Shown: piece after piece, positions 1 to 5,899 of the stretch
Layout: each line of letters opens with the position of its first letter
How positions within the stretch are numbered: position 1 is the stretch's first letter
NCBI GenBank assembly: GCA_021414165.1
Contig: JAIOPA010000204.1
Coordinates: forward strand, 1 to 6,587
Length of the DNA: 6,587 nt
DNA from: Candidatus Eiseniibacteriota bacterium
Lineage (GTDB): Bacteria > Eisenbacteria > RBG-16-71-46
Direction of reading: 5' to 3'
The notes under the pieces: model-generated
Seen by the model: the letters and a program-made list of their open reading frames with translations, nothing else
Database searches by the model: none
What the model was told of the DNA's origin: nothing
Translations under genes and position numbers: made by a program

Positions 1-903
1 GTGGACGAGCCCGTGGAGCTGCTTCACGCGGCCCTCGATCTCGTCGGTGGTGGTCTCCACCAGCCGCTTGGGCGAGAACGACTCGATGGCCAGCGACGCC
101 ATGGCCGTGCCGCACGCCATGGCCTGGCGCAGCACCTCGCCATCGGAGCGGTCGAGCCGCGCCAGCAGGCCCAGGAAGCCGCCCGCGAACGAATCCCCGG
201 CACCCGTGGGGTCGGTGAGCGCCACGACCGGGTAGGCCGGCGTGAGGAAGCGCTCGTCGCGCGAGTGGAACAGCGCGCCGTGCTCACCCTTCTTGATGAT
301 CACCGCGTGCGCGACCTGGGCCAGGAGCGACTCGGCCGCGCGGGCCAGGTGGGTCTCCCCCGCCAGCGCACGCGCCTCCTCCTCGTTGAGCAACGCCACG
401 TCGACCCGGCGCAGCACCTCGAGCACCCGGTCGGGCTTGCGCGCGATCCAGTAGTTCATGGTGTCCGACAGCACGAGCCGCGGCTTGCGCATCTGCGCCA
501 GGACCTCGAGCTGCAGGTCCGGGTCGATGTTCGCGAGGAACACATACGGCATCTTGCGCTGCGCGTCCGTGAGCTTGGGATGGAACTCCGCGAACACGTT
601 CAGCTGAGTCTCGAGCGTGTGCGCATGGCCCAACTCGGCCATGTACTCGCCGCGCCAGCGGAACGTGCGGCCCTCGGCGGCCTCGAGGCCGTCCAGGTCG
701 ATCCCGCGGCTCGCGAACGTGGCGCGATGGTCCTCGGGGAAGTCCTTGCCGACCACGGCCACCACGGACACCGGCGCGAAGTGGCTCGCCGAGCACGAGA
801 AGTAGGACGCCGAACCACCCAACGCCTCGACCGCCTCGCCATACGGCGTCTTGATGCTGTCGAGTGCGACGGAACCGACGACCAGGATGCGCTGCGGGTT
901 CAC
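1..903 (-). CDS. PfkB-family carbohydrate kinase (3' end beyond window)
   Basis: This is a ribokinase/PfkB-fold kinase expected to transfer the ATP gamma-phosphate to a sugar or nucleoside hydroxyl in the cytoplasm; the substrate cannot be read from sequence. 301 residues are visible and, judged by family length, only a short C-terminal piece should be missing. The N-terminal strand ILVVGSVALDSI (6-17) leads to the substrate-side glycine pair LGGSASYFS (28-36). An NEEEA stretch (173-177) fits the Mg-associated NxxE motif. The C-terminal PfkB signature DPTGAGDSFAGG spans 231-242, with D237 as the predicted catalytic base and GAG as the anion hole. From memory it resembles a conserved uncharacterised 'sugar kinase' group with LETQLNVF and DTMNYW segments (here 97-104 and 147-152). 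It starts at GTG (901-903), which overlaps the argS stop as GTGA and has a strong GAGGAGG ribosome-binding site 7 nt upstream. Family assignment is firm; the substrate is unknown. Confidence 0.93.
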   Translation of the reverse strand, partial: MNPQRILVVGSVALDSIKTPYGEAVEALGGSASYFSCSASHFAPVSVVAVVGKDFPEDHRATFASRGIDLDGLEAAEGRTFRWRGEYMAELGHAHTLETQLNVFAEFHPKLTDAQRKMPYVFLANIDPDLQLEVLAQMRKPRLVLSDTMNYWIARKPDRVLEVLRRVDVALLNEEEARALAGETHLARAAESLLAQVAHAVIIKKGEHGALFHSRDERFLTPAYPVVALTDPTGAGDSFAGGFLGLLARLDRSDGEVLRQAMACGTAMASLAIESFSPKRLVETTTDEIEGRVKQLHGLVH

Positions 904-2636
904 GCGAGGCCCTCCTCACTACGTTCGAGCCGCTCCGGCGCCGAGACGCCCATGAGCGCGAGCCCGTTGCGCAGCACCTGTGCTGCGGCTGCGCACAGGC
1001 GCAGACGATGACGGCTCAATGCAGGCTGCGCCGGGTCGGCGACACGACAAGCATGATAGAAACGGTGGAACTCAGCGGCGGTCTCGACGAGGAACGTCGG
1101 GATTCGATGGGGCTCGCGCGCCTGTGCAGCGCCGCGCACCACCTCCGGCCACGTCGCAAGCTGGCGGACGAGCGAAGTCTCGGCAGCATCCGTGAGCTCG
1201 GTCGGCTCCCCCGTTGCCGCGGCCAGTCCCAACTCCGCTCCCTTTGCGATCACCGAGCAGATCCGCGCATGCGCGTACTGCACATAGAACGCCGGGTTCT
1301 CGTCGTTCTGCTTCTTGGCGAGCGCCAGATCGAAATCGAGATGGCTGGTCGTGGAACGCATGAGGAAGAAGAACTTGGCGCAATCCGCGCCAACCTCATC
1401 GATGAGATCGGTGAGCGTGTCGAACTCGCCCGCGCGCTTGCTCATCTTGACCGCCTGGCCATCGCGCAACAGGTTCACCTGCTGCACGATGAGCACGTGC
1501 AGGAAGTCCTCCTCGAGCCCAAGCGCCTTCAACCCCGCGGTGAGCGTGGTGATGTAGGCGTGGTGATCGGGGCCCCACAGATTGATGGCCGTGCGGAATC
1601 CACGCGTGCGCTTGTCGAGGTGGTACGCGATATCGGGCAGCAGGTACGTGGGCCGGCCATCGGAGCGCGTGATGACGCGGTCCATGGAGTCGCCGAACTG
1701 CGTGGCGCGCAGCCACAGCGCGATGCCACTGCCACCGGCCGCGCCCTCGTTGGCGCCCACCCGGGCCTCGGCGGCCTCGGTCACGCCCTCGGGCTTCTCG
1801 GCGCGATAGGTGACGCCGCGCTCGATGAGCTGCTCGCGGGTCTTGTCCACCGCGCCCGGATGCAACACCGACTCCAGGAACCAGCGATCGAACGTGACGC
1901 CGTAGGCAGCCAGATCGCGCTTCTGCCACTCGATCATGCGCACGAGCGCCTGATCGCGGAACCAGCGCGCGCCATCGGGGCGCGCCAGCGCGGCGCGTGC
2001 CTCGGCGTCGGGCAGCTCGGCGGCCAGCGTGCGCACATATTCGCCGCGATAGCCTTCCTCGGGGAACGGCCGCGACTCGCCGATGTGCTCGGCGAAGCGT
2101 GCCGCCATGGACTCGCCCAGCAGGTCGACCTGGTTGCCCGCGTCGTTCACGTAGAACTCGCTGGCGGATGCGAAGCCGGCCATGTCGAGCAGCCGCACGA
2201 GCGAGGAGCCCACCGCTGCGGCGCGCGCGCTCACGATGTTCATGGGCCCGGTCGGGTTCGCGCTCACGAATTCGACCAGCACCTTCTCGCCCGCGCCGGC
2301 GTCCGAGCGGCCGTACGCGCCGCCCTCGCTCAGGATGCGCACGGGCAATGCGGCCACGAACGTGTCGCGGTAGCGGAAGTTCAAGAAGCCGGGACCGGCC
2401 ACTTCAACGGCCGAGAACGGCGTGCCCTCGAGCGGGAAGTGCTTCGCGATCGCATCGGCCACGGCGCGCGGCGGCTGCTTGGCCGCCTTCGCCAGGATCA
2501 TCGCGAGATTGGTGGTCCAATCGCCGTGCGAACGCTCGCGCGGAATGGCGAGCTCGACCTTGGCCAGCCGGTCGCCCGCATCGATGCCCGCCGCAGCGAG
2601 TGCCGTCGCGAGCCCGTGGCGCAGCTCATTCCACAC
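900..2636 (-). CDS. argS: Arginyl-tRNA synthetase
   Basis: Class I aminoacyl-tRNA synthetase that attaches arginine to tRNA-Arg using ATP in the cytoplasm. The 578 residues match the usual ArgRS length. An Arg-tRNA synthetase N-terminal domain (about 1-90) is followed by the Rossmann catalytic domain. This opens with VEFVSANPTGP (121-131) and continues through FYVNDAGNQV (161-170) and WGPDHHAYI (354-362) to the KMSK loop VKMSKRAGEFDT (396-407). The helical DALR anticodon-binding domain fills the C-terminus (about 445-578), with NPAFYVQYAHAR (447-458) and a typical LMGVSAPERL ending. The oddity is in the first signature: the HIGH-type tetrapeptide normally following TGPL is Asn-Ile-Val-Ser (133-136), although KMSK is intact. 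Start choice: GTG 2634-2636, with GGAG 11 nt upstream. TTG at 2637-2639 or ATG at 2655-2657 would add 1 or 7 residues. It overlaps the end of rsfS by 11 nt and the kinase start by 4 nt. Confidence 0.97.
   Translation of the reverse strand: MWNELRHGLATALAAAGIDAGDRLAKVELAIPRERSHGDWTTNLAMILAKAAKQPPRAVADAIAKHFPLEGTPFSAVEVAGPGFLNFRYRDTFVAALPVRILSEGGAYGRSDAGAGEKVLVEFVSANPTGPMNIVSARAAAVGSSLVRLLDMAGFASASEFYVNDAGNQVDLLGESMAARFAEHIGESRPFPEEGYRGEYVRTLAAELPDAEARAALARPDGARWFRDQALVRMIEWQKRDLAAYGVTFDRWFLESVLHPGAVDKTREQLIERGVTYRAEKPEGVTEAAEARVGANEGAAGGSGIALWLRATQFGDSMDRVITRSDGRPTYLLPDIAYHLDKRTRGFRTAINLWGPDHHAYITTLTAGLKALGLEEDFLHVLIVQQVNLLRDGQAVKMSKRAGEFDTLTDLIDEVGADCAKFFFLMRSTTSHLDFDLALAKKQNDENPAFYVQYAHARICSVIAKGAELGLAAATGEPTELTDAAETSLVRQLATWPEVVRGAAQAREPHRIPTFLVETAAEFHRFYHACRVADPAQPALSRHRLRLCAAAAQVLRNGLALMGVSAPERLERSEEGLA
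911..917 (-). promoter_or_regulatory. Shine-Dalgarno of the PfkB kinase gene
   Basis: The minus strand reads GAGGAGG here, 7 nt before the GTG start at 903. It lies inside the last codons of argS. It is the strongest ribosome-binding site in the window and decides the GTG start. With the GTGA stop/start overlap it points to translational coupling, with its own strong reinitiation signal. Confidence 0.8.
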
Positions 2637-2997
2637 CAAGGTCCACTCTCCGCGCATCGCCCCACAGGCGCTCGAGCAGGTAGTACTCGCGCGTCTTCTC
2701 GTGGAACACGTGCACCACCACATCGACGAAGTCGAGCAGGATCCAGCGCTTGAACTCCTGGCCCTCGACGTGCCACGCCCGTGCACCCGCAGCGCGCAAC
2801 TGGTCCTCGATGGCCTCGGCAATGGCCCTCACCTGCGGCTCGCTGGAGCCCGAGCAGATGAGGAAATAGTCGGCAACGCCATCGAGTCCCGCGAGGTCCA
2901 GCCCCACGATATCGATGGCCTTCTTGGAGGCGGCCGCCTTGGCGGCCAGCTTGAGGAGGTCCTGGCCGCGAACGGCCGGGGTCTCTGGCGTGGTCAT
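2626..2997 (-). CDS. rsfS: Ribosome silencing factor RsfS (Iojap/YbeB family)
   Basis: Known members bind ribosomal protein uL14 on the large subunit and block joining with the small subunit, lowering translation when nutrients are short. The 123-residue length is typical. Family landmarks are all present: DYFLICSGSSEPQVRAIA (43-60), HVEGQEFKRWILLDF (76-90), VDVVVHVFHEKTREYYLLE (91-109) and the closing RLWGDA (110-115). The short N-terminal extension (1-12, Pro/Thr-rich) looks unstructured. The ATG at 2995-2997 is chosen because it has GGAG 6 nt upstream and gives the usual family N-terminus; the open frame continues upstream but without support. In many bacteria this gene sits beside nadD. 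Here it lies 19 nt after a polyprenyl synthase gene and overlaps argS by 11 nt, so it joins a tRNA/translation cluster instead. Confidence 0.96.
   Translation of the reverse strand: MTTPETPAVRGQDLLKLAAKAAASKKAIDIVGLDLAGLDGVADYFLICSGSSEPQVRAIAEAIEDQLRAAGARAWHVEGQEFKRWILLDFVDVVVHVFHEKTREYYLLERLWGDARRVDLGVE
2648..2651 (-). promoter_or_regulatory. Likely Shine-Dalgarno of argS
   Basis: GGAG on the minus strand, inside the end of rsfS, lies 11 nt before the GTG at 2636 and 8 nt before the TTG at 2639. It favours a start here over the ATG at 2657, which has only a loose GGGG upstream. The spacing suits the TTG slightly better, so the exact start is uncertain by one residue. Confidence 0.5.
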
Positions 2998-3003
2998 GTC
3001 GTT

Positions 3004-3007
3004 CTCC
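3004..3007 (-). promoter_or_regulatory. Shine-Dalgarno of rsfS
   Basis: GGAG on the minus strand, 6 nt before the ATG at 2997, lies in the 19-nt gap after the polyprenyl synthase stop. It fixes the rsfS start and rules out the longer upstream open frame. Confidence 0.7.
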
Positions 3008-3016
3008 GCGCCGGGC

Positions 3017-4009
3017 TCAATGATCACGCTGGATCGCGTAATCGATGGCCGCGTCGAGCGCACGCCGCGCGGCGCCGGCGCGCTCACGGGCGAGCAGGGC
3101 GCGGGATTCTGCCGCGAGGGTCGCGGCTCGTTCGCGCGCATAGTGGAAGCCGCCCGCGCGTTCGATCAACGCGTTCAGGCTTCCCCACTGCGCCTTCGTC
3201 CAACGCTTGCGGCCCGCCAGGGCGCGCAGCTTCTTGCGGTCCGCCTCGGTCGCCTGCCGCAGCGCGGCGATGAGCGGCAGCGTGACCTTGCCCTCGGCGA
3301 GGTCGTGCCCCACGGGCTTGCCCGTCACATCGGAGTCCGACAGGTAGTCGAACAGATCGTCGATGATCTGGAACGCCACGCCGACCTTCTCGCCGAACTG
3401 CTGGAAGCGGGCGCGGCGCGCCTTGTCCTTCCAGTGTCCGCCCACGCCGGCGCCGATCTCGCTGGAGGCCCCGATCAACGACGCGGTCTTCGCGCGGATC
3501 AGTTCCTCGTAGTCGGCTTCCTTCACGTCGAGGTTGAACGCGTGCTGGAACTCCATGGCCTCACCACACGCCATGTCGGCCACCACGCGCGCCATGATGT
3601 CCATGGGCACCAGCTGGCCATTCTCGACCAGCAGCGACATGGACTGCGCGTACAGGTAGTCGCCCATGATGATCGCCATCTCGTCCGTCCACAGGCCATT
3701 CACCGTGGGCAGGCCACGGCGCAGCGTGCTGCGGTCGACGGAGTCGTCATGGATGAGCGCCGCCGCGTGCACCAGCTCGACCACGGTCGCGCAGGTGATC
3801 GCCTCGGGGCCCATCGTGCCGCGCAGCTGGGACGTGAGCAGGAGCAGCGTCGGCCTGAACTTCTTGCCACGGGTGGCCAGCACATGCCCGCCCACCTGGT
3901 TCAGGATGGGGATGGGCGTCTTGAACAGGCCTTCCAGACGGCGCTGGACCTGCTCGAGTGGGCGGCGCACGGGCCGTTGCAGGGCCGCGATGCGGTGGTC
4001 GACGGTCAT
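3017..4009 (-). CDS. Polyprenyl diphosphate synthase (long-chain trans type)
   Basis: Trans-isoprenyl diphosphate synthase that condenses isopentenyl diphosphate onto an allylic primer. It probably makes a C35-C50 chain such as a quinone side chain. The 330-residue length fits IspB/HepT-like enzymes. The fold's landmarks are in order: GKKFRP (48-53) for diphosphate binding, the first Asp-rich motif DDSVD (88-92) followed by RSTLRRGLPTVN (93-104), then GEAMEFQ (149-155). The second Asp-rich motif is DDLFD (217-221), followed by GKPVGHDLAEGKVTLPLI (230-247). The residues 4 and 5 positions before the first Asp motif are both alanine (83-84). This leaves the product tunnel open and argues for a long-chain product over farnesyl or geranylgeranyl diphosphate. 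The ATG at 4007-4009 gives a normal N-terminus, but upstream there is only a weak GGAA in a C-rich leader. The exact chain length cannot be read from sequence. Confidence 0.95.
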   Translation of the reverse strand: MTVDHRIAALQRPVRRPLEQVQRRLEGLFKTPIPILNQVGGHVLATRGKKFRPTLLLLTSQLRGTMGPEAITCATVVELVHAAALIHDDSVDRSTLRRGLPTVNGLWTDEMAIIMGDYLYAQSMSLLVENGQLVPMDIMARVVADMACGEAMEFQHAFNLDVKEADYEELIRAKTASLIGASSEIGAGVGGHWKDKARRARFQQFGEKVGVAFQIIDDLFDYLSDSDVTGKPVGHDLAEGKVTLPLIAALRQATEADRKKLRALAGRKRWTKAQWGSLNALIERAGGFHYARERAATLAAESRALLARERAGAARRALDAAIDYAIQRDH

Positions 4010-4080
4010 GGGGTTCCGGGGTGTGGGAGAAGACGGGAAAGGAAATAGCCGATGGAAGATAAGGACGCCTCAGAGCGTGG
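4010..4080 (-). other. Intercistronic C-rich, G-poor leader
   Basis: This 71-nt gap between the tRNA nucleotidyltransferase stop and the polyprenyl synthase start is the longest space inside the cluster. Its minus-strand sequence over 4018-4065 is pyrimidine-rich and notably poor in G (about 22 C and 3 G in 48 nt by hand count). That is the composition of Rho-utilisation sites. I see no strong hairpin with a T-tract and no clear promoter. Its role, if any, is unproven. Confidence 0.3.
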
Positions 4081-5499
4081 TCAAGGACGCCCCGGACGCT
4101 CGCTCCACTCGGCGATCCGGGCGCGCAGCCGCTCTCGCGTGTTGCGGGCCGGGTCCTCGAGCACTTCATCGAGCAACCGCTCCAGCAAAGCGCCCACGCC
4201 AGGCCCCGGCGGCAGCCCCGCGACCTCCATGACGTCCGCCCCTCCCACCGCCAGATCGCCCAGGCCGAGCGCGTGCGGCGCCTCGAGCAGGCGGTCGACG
4301 CGTTCCGACAGCGCGGCCAGCCGCGTCACGTCGGGCTGCTTGAGCCCGTTGCCGATCGCGTCGGCCATGCGCAGGTCGAACAGGTCGGCGATGTGCTCCA
4401 CGCCCACCCGGCGCACGAACCGGCGCACCGCGGCATCGCTCCACTCGGCACGGAAGTCGAACATGTGCTCGCGCACCAGGTGCACGATCTGGTCGCGCTC
4501 ATCGTTCGGGAAGCGCAACCGCGTGAGCAACGCATGCGCCAGATCGGCCCCCACCTTCTCGTGGCCATGGAACGACGAATCGCCGTCGGAGCGCGTGCCG
4601 CGCGTGAGCGGTTTTCCGATATCGTGCAGGAGCGCGGCCCAGCGCACGACCGGTTTGTCCGGCGTCGCGGCATCGCAGGAGTGCAGCAGATGGAAGTACA
4701 CGTCGTAGGCATGGAACCGGTTCTGCGGCACGGCGTGGCAGGCGGCCACCTCGGGCAGCCAGACCTCGAGCAGCCCCGAGCCGCGCAGCAGTTCCCAACC
4801 GCGCGACGGCTCGCGCGCGCTCATGAGCTTGCACAGCTCGTCGCGCACGCGCTCCACGGCGAGTGTACGGGCTCGCTCGATCACGCTGGCCATGGCCTCG
4901 CGCGTGGATTCGTCGGGCGTCATCTCGAGCACGGCGGCAAAGCGCGCCACGCGCAGCGCGCGCAGCGCATCTTCATGCAGACGATCGTGCGGATCGCCCA
5001 CCGCGCGCAGGCGCTTGCGCTGCAGGTCGCGCGCGCCCTCGAACGGATCGAGCAGCGTGCCGGAGACCGGATCGAACGCGAGCGCATTGATCGTGAGGTC
5101 ACGCCGCGCCAGATCGGCGATGGGATCGTCGGTCCACCACACCTCGTCGGGGTGGCGGGCGTCGCTGTAAGCGCCCTCGCGGCGGAACGTGGTGACCTCG
5201 GCGAGCAGCTCGTGCTCGATCACGAGCAGTGTGCCGTGACGCTCGCCGATCGGCTCGACGCGCACGACGGTGGCGCGCACCTGCTCGGGCGTGAGGCTCG
5301 TGGCGATGTCCCAGCGCGGGTCCCCCGCGCGCCCCAGCAACACGTCGCGCACTGGACCGCCCACGAGATGCGCGCGCGCGCCGTGGCTCTGCAGCCGCAC
5401 GAGCAGCGCGCGCAACTCGGCGGGCCACGGGTGCGCCTGCAGCACGCGCTCGGCCTCGCGGCGCGCGTGCTCGGCGCTGCCCGGGATCACCAGCGCCAT
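4081..5499 (-). CDS. cca: tRNA nucleotidyltransferase / poly(A) polymerase family with HD domain (CCA-adding type)
   Basis: Class II nucleotidyltransferase expected to add or repair the 3' CCA end of tRNAs. CC-only, A-only or poly(A) activity cannot be excluded. It has 472 residues. The head domain holds HLVGGPVRDVLLGR (44-57), WDIATSLTPEQV (63-74) and EVTTFR (101-106), whose Glu should be the third metal ligand. It also has RRDLTINALAFDP (132-144). The neck holds RAVGDPHDRLHEDALRALR (165-183), including the nucleotide-selecting EDxxR (176-180), and RVRDELCKLM (217-226). An HD phosphohydrolase-type domain follows, with LLHDIGKP (290-297) and FHGHEKVGADLAHALL (310-325). It is odd that the usual DxD metal pair reads DPRWD (60-64): the second Asp (64) is kept but the position two before it is Arg62. 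The ATG start has only a loose GTGAG-like site upstream. It is probably the first gene of the leftward cluster and starts 3 nt from the divergent plus-strand gene. Confidence 0.92.
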   Translation of the reverse strand: MALVIPGSAEHARREAERVLQAHPWPAELRALLVRLQSHGARAHLVGGPVRDVLLGRAGDPRWDIATSLTPEQVRATVVRVEPIGERHGTLLVIEHELLAEVTTFRREGAYSDARHPDEVWWTDDPIADLARRDLTINALAFDPVSGTLLDPFEGARDLQRKRLRAVGDPHDRLHEDALRALRVARFAAVLEMTPDESTREAMASVIERARTLAVERVRDELCKLMSAREPSRGWELLRGSGLLEVWLPEVAACHAVPQNRFHAYDVYFHLLHSCDAATPDKPVVRWAALLHDIGKPLTRGTRSDGDSSFHGHEKVGADLAHALLTRLRFPNDERDQIVHLVREHMFDFRAEWSDAAVRRFVRRVGVEHIADLFDLRMADAIGNGLKQPDVTRLAALSERVDRLLEAPHALGLGDLAVGGADVMEVAGLPPGPGVGALLERLLDEVLEDPARNTRERLRARIAEWSERPGRP

Positions 5500-5502
5500 G
5501 GC

Positions 5503-5874
5503 GTGCTCACACGGGCCCTGCTGCTGGCGGGCCTGCTCCTCGTGACCCTGCAGTCATCCACGGCATGGGCGGCCGCAGCAGCGGACTCGCTGCACACGCA
5601 GGCCGCGTTCCCCGCGCCGCAGGTGCGTGCCTGGCAGGTCGGGTTGCTACGCCCTGATCGGCTCGAGCACGCCAGCCTGTCGTTCACGCTGGCAGGAGCG
5701 CTCCTCATCGCCACGCGCGACCGGCCCGCGGCCGGCGCGGTGACGCTCGCCGCAGGACTCGGCAAGGAACTCTGGGACCGCAGGGGTCCGAGCGGATTCG
5801 ACGGCATCGACCTCGTGGCCGATGCCACCGGCATCGCACTCGCGCTGACGCTCATCCGCGCGCGGGGCGACTGA
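5503..5874 (+). CDS. Small exported or membrane protein, YfiM/DUF2279-like
   Basis: A 123-residue protein with a clear signal peptide: short n-region MLTR, hydrophobic core ALLLAGLLLVTL (5-16), and an AWA cleavage site at 21-23. The mature part has two hydrophobic stretches, about 58-70 (SLSFTLAGALLIA) and 104-118. Between and around them are polar landmarks: RLEH (53-56), GKELWD (87-92) and FDGIDLVADATG (99-110). The H...KExxD...DLxxDxxG arrangement recalls the YfiM/DUF2279 group of small envelope proteins and, more loosely, VanZ-like proteins. That match is from memory and no function is known to me. Third codon positions are strongly G/C, supporting coding on this strand. The GTG at 5503 is chosen because it gives a compact signal peptide, but no good Shine-Dalgarno precedes it. 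GTG at 5467 would add 12 residues and overlap the divergent gene. It is the only rightward gene in the window. Confidence 0.75.
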   Translation: MLTRALLLAGLLLVTLQSSTAWAAAAADSLHTQAAFPAPQVRAWQVGLLRPDRLEHASLSFTLAGALLIATRDRPAAGAVTLAAGLGKELWDRRGPSGFDGIDLVADATGIALALTLIRARGD

Positions 5875-5899
5875 GCCGACGCCGCGCGCGGAGGCTTCA
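5872..5899. terminator. Possible bidirectional hairpin between convergent genes
   Basis: TGAGCC (5872-5877) can pair with GGCTTCA (5893-5899) with one bulged T. Both convergent stop codons form the base of the stem, and the GC palindrome CCGCGCGCGG (5882-5891) sits inside. There is no T-run on either side, so it is not a classic intrinsic terminator. It is listed because it fills the whole 22-nt gap between two convergent stops. Confidence 0.25.

Noticed and set aside
1..1011. A 336-codon plus-strand open frame across the left edge
   Set aside because: It lies opposite the PfkB kinase with its DPTGAGD signature. Its composition is that of a mirror frame.
2218..2235. GC-alternating stretch that could form a hairpin or Z-DNA
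   Set aside because: It is ordinary Ala/Arg coding sequence of argS in high-GC DNA.
864..2753. A 629-codon plus-strand open frame opposite argS and the end of rsfS
   Set aside because: It is antisense to genes with complete family motifs. Its translation is Arg/Ala/His-rich with no recognisable domain, as expected of stop-poor antisense frames in high-GC DNA.
2915..4048. A 377-codon plus-strand open frame opposite the polyprenyl synthase gene
   Set aside because: The minus strand carries both Asp-rich motifs in a full-length family protein; the plus frame has no domain.
4061..4091. Direct repeat AAGGACGCC at 4061-4069 and 4083-4091
   Set aside because: Nine bases, 22 nt apart, one copy inside the coding end of the nucleotidyltransferase gene; easily chance.
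4273..5502. Upstream extension of the 5503-5874 frame back through the nucleotidyltransferase gene
   Set aside because: The frame is open only because it mirrors the opposite gene. The signal peptide begins near 5503, so the long N-terminus is not credible.
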